In this document: one piece after another, positions 6,891 to 14,218 of the stretch | How positions within the stretch are numbered: position 1 is the stretch's first letter | Layout of the letters: every line of letters starts with the position of its first letter | From: an uncultured Rhodospirillaceae bacterium | GTDB lineage: Bacteria > Pseudomonadota > Alphaproteobacteria > Rhodospirillales > Casp-alpha2 | Assembly: GCA_913048145.1 (NCBI GenBank) | Contig: CAJWVP010000029.1 | Coordinates: 1-14,218 of the forward strand | DNA: 14,218 nt | Direction: 5' to 3' | The notes under the pieces: generated by a model | Told to the model about the DNA's origin: nothing | Database searches by the model: none | Seen by the model: only the letters and a program-made list of their open reading frames with translations | Translations under genes and position numbers: made by a program

Positions 6891-9296
6891 ATGTCTGAGC
6901 CGCTACGTAATGATCAGTTCCGCGAGATTGGCCGCCCTATCCGGCGCAAGGAAGACCATCGTCTGCTGACCGGCCAAGGCGCCTTCTGCGATGATTTTGT
7001 GGCGCCGGCGCAACTTTTCGCAGTCATGGTCCGCTCCCCCTATCCACATGCCCGCATCGGCACCATACGCACAAGGGACGTCTTGGCCATGGATGGCGTT
7101 CAGCTGGTTCTAACGGGCATCGATTGCCTTGCAGCGGGCATGTCGGGTATTCCGCACAATCCCATTCCAAAGACGGACAACGACCTGAAACTCCGCGGGC
7201 CAGGAGATTCGGATATTTTCATTGGTCCACACATTCCGCTTCCAACGGACAAAGTTCGGCACGTTGGGGAGGCCGTCGCCATGGTTGTCGCCGAGACGCA
7301 GTACCAAGCGCAGGACGCCGCCGAAGTGCTTGAGATAGAGTACGAGGAACTGCCCTGGGTCACCGACACCGTCACCACTGCCGAGACGGACAGCCCCACG
7401 ATCTGGGAGCAGATCCCGGCGAACACACCGGTAGATACAGTATTCGGCGATCCCGTCGCCACTGATGCCGCATTCGCCCGGGCCACCCACGTCGTGAAGA
7501 TGGATTTTCATGTCGGTCGGGTCACAGGCGTGCCACTGGAACCGCGCAGTGCACTTGCCGTCCCCGACCCGAAGACAGGGGGCATCACGCTCTACGCCGG
7601 CAGTGGCGGCGCCGTCCGCCAGAAGCGGGAGATTACGGAAACCTTGGGTCTAGACGCGGATGACCTGCGGATTATCTCGAAGGACGTGGGCGGTAACTTC
7701 GGTACTCGCAACCGCGTCTATGTAGAGTTTCCCTTGGTCATCCATGCCGCGAAGACCTTGGGCAAGCCGGTAAAATTCACTTGTGGGCGCGACGAGGCTT
7801 TCCTCTCCGATTACCAAGGGCGGGACCTGTTCAGTCAGGTCGAATTAGCCCTGGATAGAACTGGCACGTTCCTTGGAATGCGCGCCAACAATATCTCCAA
7901 CGTCGGCGCTCGCATCGTGTCGCTCTCACCGCTGGGCAAAGGTTCGGCCTTAATCACCGGCAATTATCACATCCCCCACGCGACGGTCCGCGCCCGCGCC
8001 GTATTCTCCAACACGCCCCCGACCCAGGCCTATCGTTCCTCCGGCCGACCTGAGGTTATCTTTGCCATCGAGCGCTTGATCGAAACGGCGGCCCGCGAAT
8101 GCGGGATCGACGCCATGGAGCTCCGACGCCGCAATTTGGTTCAGCCGGACCAGATGCCGTACCGCAACCCCATCGGCGCAGTTTACGATTCCGGGAACTA
8201 CGTCGACAATATGGACATCGCTATGAGACTTGCTGACTGGTCTGGTTTCAAAGTGCGTAAGGCCGCGGCGGCGGCGCGCGGCAAACTGCTTGGCCGCGGA
8301 TTTTGCAATTATGTGGAATCATCGACCGGCTCACCGATAGAAGAGGCCGTGATTACGGTTCATGCGCCGGGGTCGACAACGCCCGGCCATGTGGACGTCG
8401 TCATCGGCACGCAACCGAGCGGCCAAGGCCATGAGACCAGCTTTGCGCAAGTCGCCGCCGACTGGCTCGGTCTGGCAATCGATGAGGTGACCATTGTGCT
8501 CGGTGATACGGATATCGTGAAACACGGTGGTGGTTCGCATTCCGGCCGCTCAATGCGCATGGCCGGCACCGTCATAATCAAGGCGGCCGAGGATTTAATC
8601 GCGCGGGGTAAACGGCTGGTCGCACTTCTCCTGGACATGACGCCGAATGACGTGGATTTCGCCGACGGCGTTTTCACGGCTCTCGGCAGTAACACAACAC
8701 TAACCCTGTTCGAACTCGCGACGGCGCTTGATGACGCAACGTTTCAGGATCGGTTGCCCGATGACCTCAAGGGACCCTTTCAGGTGCGGCGCGACAACGA
8801 AATGCAAACCCAAGTTTTCCCTAACGGATCGCAGGTCTGCGAGATTGAGATCGATCCCGAAACCGGCGCTATGGCGATAACCAAATACGTACTCGTCGAC
8901 GACGTCGGGCGCGCCATCAATCCATTGATCGTCGAAGGCCAGACCCACGGTGGCGCGGTGCAGGGAATTGGTCAGGCACTATTCGAAGCATGTGCCGTCG
9001 ATCCGCAGACCGGCCAGCCGCTGAGCGGCTCCTTCCTAGATTACGGTCTTCCGCGGGCCGATCACTTCCCTATGTTCTTAACCCAACTCAACGAAGTGCC
9101 GTCACCGACCAACCCGCTCGGCATCAAGGCTGGTGGAGAGGGCGGCACGACGGGCGCGCTTGCCGCCGTTGTCAACGCTGTCGTGGATGCGCTCCAGCCC
9201 TACGGGGTGCGTGATCTGCAGATGCCGATCACCCCACATCAGGTATGGCAAGCGATCCACAAAACAAAAGACCACTCATCAAGGAATATCTCATGA
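6891..9296 (+). CDS. Molybdopterin hydroxylase large subunit (xanthine dehydrogenase / CoxL family)
   Basis: This is the catalytic, molybdenum-cofactor-binding subunit of an aerobic hydroxylase of the xanthine oxidase family; its substrate is unknown. It is 801 residues, normal for CoxL-like proteins. The N-terminal ald_xan_dh_C domain begins IGRPIRRKEDHRLLTGQGAF. Cofactor motifs are KDVGGNFGTRN, QPSGQGHETSFAQVAADW and GGGSHSGRSMRMAG. The likely catalytic Glu lies in GGEGGTTGA near residue 750. The active-site loop is AYRSSGR (A380-R386). It resembles the AYRGAGR loop of form II proteins and lacks the Cys of the true CO dehydrogenase loop AYxCSFR. CO oxidation is therefore not supported. No FAD-binding or 2Fe-2S subunit gene is next to it, so partners must be encoded elsewhere or outside the window. 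No clear Shine-Dalgarno site precedes the ATG. The stop codon overlaps the next start codon as ATGA. Confidence 0.9.
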   Translation: MSEPLRNDQFREIGRPIRRKEDHRLLTGQGAFCDDFVAPAQLFAVMVRSPYPHARIGTIRTRDVLAMDGVQLVLTGIDCLAAGMSGIPHNPIPKTDNDLKLRGPGDSDIFIGPHIPLPTDKVRHVGEAVAMVVAETQYQAQDAAEVLEIEYEELPWVTDTVTTAETDSPTIWEQIPANTPVDTVFGDPVATDAAFARATHVVKMDFHVGRVTGVPLEPRSALAVPDPKTGGITLYAGSGGAVRQKREITETLGLDADDLRIISKDVGGNFGTRNRVYVEFPLVIHAAKTLGKPVKFTCGRDEAFLSDYQGRDLFSQVELALDRTGTFLGMRANNISNVGARIVSLSPLGKGSALITGNYHIPHATVRARAVFSNTPPTQAYRSSGRPEVIFAIERLIETAARECGIDAMELRRRNLVQPDQMPYRNPIGAVYDSGNYVDNMDIAMRLADWSGFKVRKAAAAARGKLLGRGFCNYVESSTGSPIEEAVITVHAPGSTTPGHVDVVIGTQPSGQGHETSFAQVAADWLGLAIDEVTIVLGDTDIVKHGGGSHSGRSMRMAGTVIIKAAEDLIARGKRLVALLLDMTPNDVDFADGVFTALGSNTTLTLFELATALDDATFQDRLPDDLKGPFQVRRDNEMQTQVFPNGSQVCEIEIDPETGAMAITKYVLVDDVGRAINPLIVEGQTHGGAVQGIGQALFEACAVDPQTGQPLSGSFLDYGLPRADHFPMFLTQLNEVPSPTNPLGIKAGGEGGTTGALAAVVNAVVDALQPYGVRDLQMPITPHQVWQAIHKTKDHSSRNIS
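9281..9285 (+). promoter_or_regulatory. Ribosome binding site that sets the start at 9293
   Basis: AAGGA ends 7 bases before the ATG at 9293, inside the end of the hydroxylase gene. This favours 9293 over the longer in-frame start at 9245, which has no such site and would add 16 residues unlike a binding protein. Confidence 0.6.
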
Positions 9297-10696
9297 CCAT
9301 CGATCTCCAGCTCATCAATTTCCCAGGCGCGCCAAACCTGCCCATTTTCGTCGCCCAGGAGAAAGGTTTCTTCGAGGACGCCGGCGTGTCGCCAGTTTTA
9401 AACACAACGCCCAGCTCCACGTATCAGATTGAATATTTAATGAATGGTAAATACCAGATCGCGGGCACCGCCATCGATAATGTTGTCGCCTACACAGAAT
9501 GCCAAGGCGCTGTGGCGTTCGAAGAAACGCCAGACGTCTTCTTTGGCAAAGTAGGTCGTATCAGACAATCCGACTTTGAATTCTCTCAGCATGGTGAAAG
9601 CGGCCTTTGGATCTCCGAACTATTCCCCCATCTTGCGACCGTCGCTGATGAACTTACGATCATCAATTCGATGTTCGCCGAGACTTCCAACCACACTCCC
9701 GCGACTTTCCAGGAAAATACCGGCTTCAGGCTAAATGGATTTCCGGTCATCGGATCCTGGGCGTCTTACGGATTAGGAAGTGAAACACGAGATCTACCTA
9801 GCTACGTCGTCTTCCCGGACGCCCGAAGCCTACCTGCCGGTGGATCGATCAACTGGACCAATGGCTTTCTACCAGCGCAACATCAGGGAGTGGTGATGCG
9901 TAGCTTAGGTGTGGCAATCGACGATCTCGCGATCCCTCGCGGGATCTCCAAAACACAGGAAACCGCCACTCGCAAATTGCTCAACCAACTCAATGAAAAC
10001 TTAAATTCTCGCCAGGGCGACGACAATAATCTCACCGCACGTGTCAAAAGCTACGAACTGGCAGCTCGAATGCAAAGAGTCGTACCCGAAATAACCGACC
10101 TCGGCAAGGAAGACCAAACAACTCACGAACTGTATGGAGTGGGCAACGGCGAAGCCAATGATTTCGCTCGCTCCTGTCTATTGACCCGTAGATTACTCGA
10201 ACACGGAGTAAGGTTCGTCCAGCTTTTCTCCGGCGGTGCCTTCCAAAGTCCTCGCATCAATTGGGATGGACATGAAAATTGCAAGAAAAACCATCTCCGT
10301 GAAGCAGCTCGCATTGACCAGCCCATCACCGGTTTTATCAAAGACCTTCGACAAAGGGGGATGCTGGATGATACGGTCATCCTGTTCACCAGTGAATTCG
10401 GGAGGACACCTTTCGCCGAGTCTGCTGAGGACGCTGTGGGGCCGGGGCGAGATCACAATCAGAATGGATTTTCCGTTTGGGTGGCCGGGGGAGCCTTTCA
10501 GGGCGGCATGAACTATGGAAGTACCGATCCCGTCGGATACTCAGCGATCGAGAATCGAGTCCACTGGAATGATTTCCACGCTACAATTCTCCATACCCTT
10601 GGAATCAATCACAAACAGCTAACCTACTATCACAATGGTATAAAACGCCGCCTTACTAACGTCTCCGGCCACGTAATTAAAGACATTCTCAGCTGA
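9293..10696 (+). CDS. Chimeric ORF: N-terminus of NMT1/THI5-like binding protein joined to DUF1501 protein
   Basis: The 467-residue frame joins two unrelated proteins. Residues 1 to about 83 (FPGAPNLPIFVAQEKGFFEDAG, then TPSS, then IAGTAIDNVVAYTECQGA) are the start of a periplasmic-type substrate-binding protein of an ABC transporter. They lack a signal peptide, and the remaining 200 or more residues of that family are missing. From about residue 85 the sequence is DUF1501, a predicted alkaline-phosphatase-superfamily protein usually exported by Tat. Visible motifs are FSQHGESGLWISELFPHL, NHTPATFQENTG, GSWASYGLGSE, FTSEFGRTPFAE, GRDHNQNGFSVWVAGG and HWNDFHATILHTLG. The usual first hundred or so residues of DUF1501, including its Tat signal, are absent. 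The start at 9293 overlaps the hydroxylase stop codon. The encoded fusion is unlikely to be a working protein: either two contigs were joined in assembly or the two genes recombined. The two halves are each recognised with good confidence; the join as real biology is not. Confidence 0.85.
   Translation: MTIDLQLINFPGAPNLPIFVAQEKGFFEDAGVSPVLNTTPSSTYQIEYLMNGKYQIAGTAIDNVVAYTECQGAVAFEETPDVFFGKVGRIRQSDFEFSQHGESGLWISELFPHLATVADELTIINSMFAETSNHTPATFQENTGFRLNGFPVIGSWASYGLGSETRDLPSYVVFPDARSLPAGGSINWTNGFLPAQHQGVVMRSLGVAIDDLAIPRGISKTQETATRKLLNQLNENLNSRQGDDNNLTARVKSYELAARMQRVVPEITDLGKEDQTTHELYGVGNGEANDFARSCLLTRRLLEHGVRFVQLFSGGAFQSPRINWDGHENCKKNHLREAARIDQPITGFIKDLRQRGMLDDTVILFTSEFGRTPFAESAEDAVGPGRDHNQNGFSVWVAGGAFQGGMNYGSTDPVGYSAIENRVHWNDFHATILHTLGINHKQLTYYHNGIKRRLTNVSGHVIKDILS
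9530..9560. other. Junction of two unlike DNA pieces
   Basis: The change from binding-protein sequence to DUF1501 sequence falls around the codons for TPDVFFGKVGR (about 9530-9560). Genes to the left are of alphaproteobacterial type in GC-rich DNA. Genes to the right are of Planctomycetes/Verrucomicrobia type in lower-GC DNA. No insertion sequence, attachment site, tRNA or long repeat is visible at the join. Confidence 0.7.
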
Positions 10697-10775
10697 ATCC
10701 CTAGTTTAATCTCGCAACAAATTCAGTCATAATGCGTTCATACAAAAGCTTATCCATATTAATAAAAAGAGATCC

Positions 10776-11561
10776 ATGAAGTACGTAACTAAATGCCTTG
10801 CTTTGTTTATCGCGGTGACCGTTCTTACAACTACAGCAGCAGGCGCCGAGAAATGGCAGCAACTGTTCAATGGAAAAGATCTTACTGGCTGGACTCCTAA
10901 AATACGTGGTTACGAGTTTGGTGAGAACTTTGGAAATACATTCCGAGTAAAAGAGGGCGTTATGCAGGTTGGGTATGAAGCCTACGGTCCCTTCCAAGAG
11001 CGATTTGGTCATCTCTTTTACAAGACTCCCTATTCCAATTATCGGTTTCGAGTCGAATACCGATTTTTTGGTGACCAGTCGCAGGATGGCCCAGGCTGGG
11101 CTTTTCGTAACAGCGGGGTGATGATTCACTGCCAAGATCCCAAAACGATGACAAAGAATCAGTCTTTCCCGGTTTCGATCGAAGTGCAATTGCTGGGCGG
11201 TTCCGCCGAGGGCAAACGCGCCACCTCTAATCTTTGCACACCTGGGACAAATGTTGTCATGAAGGGAAAATTAGAAACCAGACACTGCATCCAATCCAGT
11301 TCAAAAACGTACCGCGGCGACGGATGGGTGACTGCCGAAATTGAAGTTCGTGGAGGAAAAGCTATCAAACACATTCTGGATGGCGAGGTTGTTTTAGAAT
11401 ATGACCAACCACAACTAGACCCTCGAGATAACGACGCGAAGCGAATTATCGAGAAACGAAAAGATGATTCATTAATTTTAGGAGGTGGTTACATTTCACT
11501 GCAATCGGAAAGCCACCCAATCGAATTTCGCAAAGTTGAAATCTTAGTTTTAGAAGACTAA
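10776..11561 (+). CDS. Secreted DUF1080 protein (3-keto-disaccharide hydrolase family, PF06439)
   Basis: This 261-residue protein has a clear signal peptide: MKYVTK, a hydrophobic stretch, then AAGA before E25, a likely signal peptidase I site. The mature protein begins with the family hallmark WQQLFNGKDLTGW. It continues with the concanavalin-like beta-sandwich motifs FRVKEGVMQV, NYRFRVEYRFFG, NSGVMIHCQDP and SIEVQLLGG, and near the C-terminus GGYISLQSESHPIEFRKVEIL. The family is named for hydrolysis of 3-keto-disaccharides and is expanded in Planctomycetes and Verrucomicrobia, where it is thought to help degrade polysaccharides. The true substrate here cannot be told. It follows the DUF1501 frame after 79 bases that include AAGAG shortly before the ATG. 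The two are often neighbours in those phyla. It converges on the DprA-like gene with a 9-base gap. Confidence 0.9.
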   Translation: MKYVTKCLALFIAVTVLTTTAAGAEKWQQLFNGKDLTGWTPKIRGYEFGENFGNTFRVKEGVMQVGYEAYGPFQERFGHLFYKTPYSNYRFRVEYRFFGDQSQDGPGWAFRNSGVMIHCQDPKTMTKNQSFPVSIEVQLLGGSAEGKRATSNLCTPGTNVVMKGKLETRHCIQSSSKTYRGDGWVTAEIEVRGGKAIKHILDGEVVLEYDQPQLDPRDNDAKRIIEKRKDDSLILGGGYISLQSESHPIEFRKVEILVLED

Positions 11562-11570
11562 GCCTTGTTG

Positions 11571-12368
11571 CTAAAATTCAAAATCCAGTTGCTGAGCCGG
11601 AGGGTCATTACCCTCCGGTTCTTGTATTTCAAACCTTTCCAAAACATTCTGAGTTAAGGCAGAGTCAGATAACCCCACCACGATTTCTTTTTCATAGACG
11701 GGACCACGGTTGTCATGTTGGCCCGGAGGCTTCGAGGAAACGACAGTCAAACTTCCGTTCATGATGGCGTCTCGCAATTCAGCCGTACTTCCGTAGCCCA
11801 CCAAGTCTTTATAGGTCACCGCAAGAGCCTGTCCACCTCGCGACAACGTTTCTCTGATAACCGCACGACTATGGCTCCTATCTAAAAGGCCGACAGTGCT
11901 GGCTCGCAAATCGTCCACGACGCATGCGACTTTCCCAATGTCTGCTTTAGATAATCGTTCGTCCACAGCTACAGACGGTTGCTCCAACATCTCAAAGCTC
12001 CCGTAACCAAACAACAACGGTGGTCGTTTTTCAATCTCCAGCCGGCTTAGTCCCAACGGATATTCAGGATCGCCGGCACCAATAACCCAAACCCCCGCTC
12101 TTAGCCATTTCTCTGAAGCCAGGGCGAGCCCCACACCTCGTGACAAAAGGGTTACGACTTTCCCCTGCAACTCTCGGTTCACGTTGCAGTCCTGCATGAT
12201 TTGCTCGGCGCTACCATCTAATAAAGTCCCAAGGTTAGAGACGCCTCCCAACGACTGGCACAAATCCCCCCACTGCCAAGGCGACAAAACCTCGGTTTCA
12301 TCGCGTTGTGAAAATCTCGTAGTTAACAAAAGGCAAACCTGACTATTAATCGTTATCGACATCTTCAT
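11571..12368 (-). CDS. DprA-like (DNA-processing, Rossmann-fold) protein, divergent
   Basis: The 265-residue protein resembles the DprA/Smf family, which binds single-stranded DNA and loads RecA during transformation. It has an N-terminal helical region with LGGVSNLGTLL, then WLRAGVWVIGAGDPEYP and RPPLLFGYGSFEML, the usual lead-in to the DprA Rossmann fold. Later ETLSRGGQALAV and YEKEIVVGLSDSAL match the later strands and helices of the fold. The normal GSR motif is replaced by VDERL. The usual SGxAxGxD motif is replaced by a region reading DDLRASTVGLLD, and the stretch between them looks shortened. No frameshift that restores the motifs was found in the other frames. The start overlaps the RecQ stop codon as ATGA, with GGAG upstream, so the two are translated together. 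Function may have shifted from DNA loading to nucleotide or DNA sensing; that is inference. Confidence 0.65.
   Translation of the reverse strand: MKMSITINSQVCLLLTTRFSQRDETEVLSPWQWGDLCQSLGGVSNLGTLLDGSAEQIMQDCNVNRELQGKVVTLLSRGVGLALASEKWLRAGVWVIGAGDPEYPLGLSRLEIEKRPPLLFGYGSFEMLEQPSVAVDERLSKADIGKVACVVDDLRASTVGLLDRSHSRAVIRETLSRGGQALAVTYKDLVGYGSTAELRDAIMNGSLTVVSSKPPGQHDNRGPVYEKEIVVGLSDSALTQNVLERFEIQEPEGNDPPAQQLDFEF
11597..11618 (+). terminator. Hairpin, possible terminator for the DUF1080 transcript
   Basis: A perfect 8-bp inverted repeat (CCGGAGGG, 6-base loop TCATTA, CCCTCCGG) lies 36 bases past the DUF1080 stop codon. On the plus strand it is followed by TTCTTGTATTTC, a weak T-rich tract. It is inside the last codons of the DprA-like gene, encoding EPEGNDPP, so it does double duty if real. 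On the minus strand no T tract follows. Confidence 0.5.
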
Positions 12369-14218
12369 CCCAACTCCACCGATGCCAAAGCAAAAGGCAA
12401 GACTTCACCACTACCTTTTCTTCGTAATAACACGGAAGCCACTGTCAACGTCCAACCAGAATGCACGAGATCATCTACAAGCAGAACTGGCCCACCCGGC
12501 ATGTCGTCATCCACTTCAAAGACACCGTCAAGATTTTGGCAGCGGTAAAACCTGTTTACTTGATCACGTTGCGGCGCATGGTCTTTCACCTTATGAATCA
12601 CATTTGCAAAAGGCAGCCCCAAACGCGCTGCGAGCTTAGACGCAAAATTAGGAACGAGATCAACAGAGCGGTCACTTGGAATACACGTTACCCACCGAGG
12701 TGAGGCTTCTTTGCTCCAACGTTTCTCATACAATTCTGCCGCCGCCTCCACCAAGGCATCGTCAAAGTCGCCATCATACACCCCCTTTTTAACGAGCCCT
12801 CCCCAGCCTGCGTCTCCCCAACGACTAAGAATACGCCCTTTCTTCGCTCGTTCAGACTGCGGGATATTGTAGGGAATTTCATATTCGACGAAGGCTCCTT
12901 TAGGAGTCTGTTTGGCCAAGACCAACTCCATCTCCGAGTGTCGCAGATATCGCTGAGCAGACAGTATCAACGACTCATCCAACGCGATCTTTGCCACTGG
13001 TTCACCAAGACAATTTGCACATTTACCGCAAGGCTTTGTCTCTGAATCATCCAAAGAGTCCCGCAAATAGGTCATCAGACAATCTGACGTTGAAATATAG
13101 TCCTGAATTTCCTGCCACTCTATTTGTCTCTGGCTAGTCAGCCTTTCGATACGATCCGTATCTAGTTGATATACCACAGGCGTTCGCTTCCACTTTGTAC
13201 CCTGCTTGGTAACTGGTGAAGGATTTTCCACACTAAGGAATTTTAAGATACCCTGCAGCTTAGACTGGCTCATATTGAAGTAGCCTTCAAGTTGACGTGT
13301 TGAGTATCCTTCTCCTCGCGAAAGTTGATTTAGCAAACGGTTGACAGTTTGTTCGTCAGGAAAGGCTGTACGACGGAAGAAATCGTGAATATCTCCATCC
13401 TCGCTACCACTCATGAGAACACCAATCGCCTTATCGATTCCACGACCAGCACGACCAACCTGCTGATAATACCCCACAATCGACCCCGGACATTGAAAGT
13501 GGACTACAAATGACAGATCGGGCTTATCGTACCCCATCCCCAAAGCGATCGTTGCAACGAGCACATCGACTTCATTAGTAAGCAGCTTCTTCTCGAGATA
13601 TTCTCTGCACGAATGTGTCTCTGGATGAGTCGGCAACTTGACACCACTGTAATACGGCTCAGCTACAATTCCGTTTTGTTTTAACCAGTCCGCAACTGTT
13701 TCAGCTGTCCTCTTGGTCAAAACATAGATTATCCCTGTACCTGGCTGCCCTCTGACAAAGTCGACAAGCCACGCCATGCGAGAAGCTTGGTCTTCCAGTT
13801 TAATATTCTCCAGAGACAGACTTTCCCGTATAAGAGGGCCACGTTGAATCTCAACTTCTCCCAATTGACTGCGCACATCGGTGACGACGCGATCGTTAGC
13901 CGTGGCCGTAGTCCCGAGGATAGGTGTCTGTGGAGGAACATATCGCAATACGTTCACCAAACGTCGGTAATCTGGTCGAAAGTCATGCCCCCAGTCAGAA
14001 ATGCAATGAGCTTCATCGATTACCAACATACCTAATCTACTGGCGATAGGAGCTAAAACCTGCTCCGCAAAGAACTCATTGGACAATCGTTCGGGAGAGA
14101 TGAAAATCACATCATAAGCATCATTCAATATTCCACCGATGATTTCCTCCCACTGCTCCTCATTCGTGCTATTAATCGTTACCGCATTGAGCTTCAGACC
14201 CCTCGCCGCTTCAATCTG
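12365..14218 (-). CDS. RecQ-family DNA helicase with C-terminal phosphoribosyltransferase domain, 5'-truncated
   Basis: The frame is open to the window edge. The visible 617 residues begin QIEAARGLKLNAVTINST, so the start, the Q motif and the Walker A motif lie outside. A TTG at 14128 is internal. Helicase motifs seen are DEAHCISDWGHDFRPDYRRL (68-87), GTTATAN, GIIYVLTKRTAE, ATIALGMGYDKPD and YYQQVGRAGRG. A four-Cys zinc region (SDCLMTYLRDSLDD, then CGKCANC) follows, as in RecQ. After a linker the last part carries LLVDDLVHSGWT (about 580-590), the PRPP-binding loop pattern of type I phosphoribosyltransferases such as ComF. It would unwind DNA 3' to 5' using ATP. The attached domain could bind PRPP or nucleotides, or act as a regulatory part. 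It overlaps the DprA-like gene by 4 bases. Confidence 0.9.
   Translation of the reverse strand, partial: QIEAARGLKLNAVTINSTNEEQWEEIIGGILNDAYDVIFISPERLSNEFFAEQVLAPIASRLGMLVIDEAHCISDWGHDFRPDYRRLVNVLRYVPPQTPILGTTATANDRVVTDVRSQLGEVEIQRGPLIRESLSLENIKLEDQASRMAWLVDFVRGQPGTGIIYVLTKRTAETVADWLKQNGIVAEPYYSGVKLPTHPETHSCREYLEKKLLTNEVDVLVATIALGMGYDKPDLSFVVHFQCPGSIVGYYQQVGRAGRGIDKAIGVLMSGSEDGDIHDFFRRTAFPDEQTVNRLLNQLSRGEGYSTRQLEGYFNMSQSKLQGILKFLSVENPSPVTKQGTKWKRTPVVYQLDTDRIERLTSQRQIEWQEIQDYISTSDCLMTYLRDSLDDSETKPCGKCANCLGEPVAKIALDESLILSAQRYLRHSEMELVLAKQTPKGAFVEYEIPYNIPQSERAKKGRILSRWGDAGWGGLVKKGVYDGDFDDALVEAAAELYEKRWSKEASPRWVTCIPSDRSVDLVPNFASKLAARLGLPFANVIHKVKDHAPQRDQVNRFYRCQNLDGVFEVDDDMPGGPVLLVDDLVHSGWTLTVASVLLRRKGSGEVLPFALASVELG

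Noticed and set aside
9245..9292. Upstream in-frame start for the chimeric ORF
   Set aside because: It overlaps the hydroxylase by 52 bases and has no ribosome site, whereas the ATG at 9293 has AAGGA at good spacing and begins like a binding protein.
6891..9296. True aerobic CO dehydrogenase
   Set aside because: The active-site loop is AYRSSGR and lacks the Cys needed for the Mo-Cu centre.
10692..10735. CTGAAT and ATTCAG arms after the DUF1501 stop codon as a terminator
   Set aside because: The arms are only 6 bases, the spacer is long and no T tract follows.
14126..14128. TTG as the start of the RecQ gene
   Set aside because: The frame stays open to the window edge with RecQ-like sequence before it, and the essential Walker A region must lie further upstream.
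1..14218. CRISPR array, tRNA, rRNA or insertion sequence
   Set aside because: No regularly spaced long repeats, no clover-leaf or rRNA sequence and no transposase frame or terminal inverted repeats were seen on either strand.

Overview
The window reads as two unlike pieces of bacterial DNA joined at about position 9540. The left piece (1 to about 9530) is GC-rich. Its psd-pssA pair, PadR-controlled RND pump, LysR relic and CoxL-type molybdenum hydroxylase suggest an alphaproteobacterium, perhaps Rhodospirillales-like. The right piece (about 9545 to 14218) has visibly lower GC. In sampled 60-base lines, 8401-8460 has 40 G/C and 10081-10140 has 30. The right piece carries DUF1501 and DUF1080 (3-keto-disaccharide hydrolase) genes, which are typical of Planctomycetes and Verrucomicrobia. 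The taxonomic calls are inferred from family recognition, not from a search.

Left piece. The 3' part of psd (1-657) and pssA (666-1478) form a phosphatidylethanolamine synthesis pair. They converge, with a 4-base overlap, on an operon that reads leftwards from about 6337: a PadR-type regulator, an RND periplasmic adaptor and an RND permease. Those genes are joined by a TAATG stop/start overlap and a 4-base gap. The 553-base gap upstream of padR is not empty. It holds an AT-rich putative promoter with three tandem 15-bp repeats, then an in-frame, internally deleted relic of a LysR-type regulator (6501-6782). The relic is divergent from an 801-residue molybdopterin hydroxylase large subunit (6891-9296). 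The hydroxylase gene overlaps by ATGA the start of an NMT1/THI5-like substrate-binding protein.

Junction. That binding protein keeps only about its first 83 residues and then continues, in frame, as the C-terminal four fifths of a DUF1501 protein. Both partners are truncated at the same point, and gene content and base composition change there. A metagenome assembly chimera is the simplest explanation; illegitimate recombination is the alternative.

Right piece. The DUF1501 part is followed by a secreted DUF1080 protein. A 9-base gap then separates it from a convergent pair on the minus strand: a RecQ-family helicase with a C-terminal phosphoribosyltransferase domain (it runs off the right edge) and a divergent DprA-like protein, overlapping by ATGA. 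This RecQ-PRTase/DprA-like pair is the best candidate in the window for a little-described system. It may process or sense foreign or damaged DNA, but that function is inferred from domains only.
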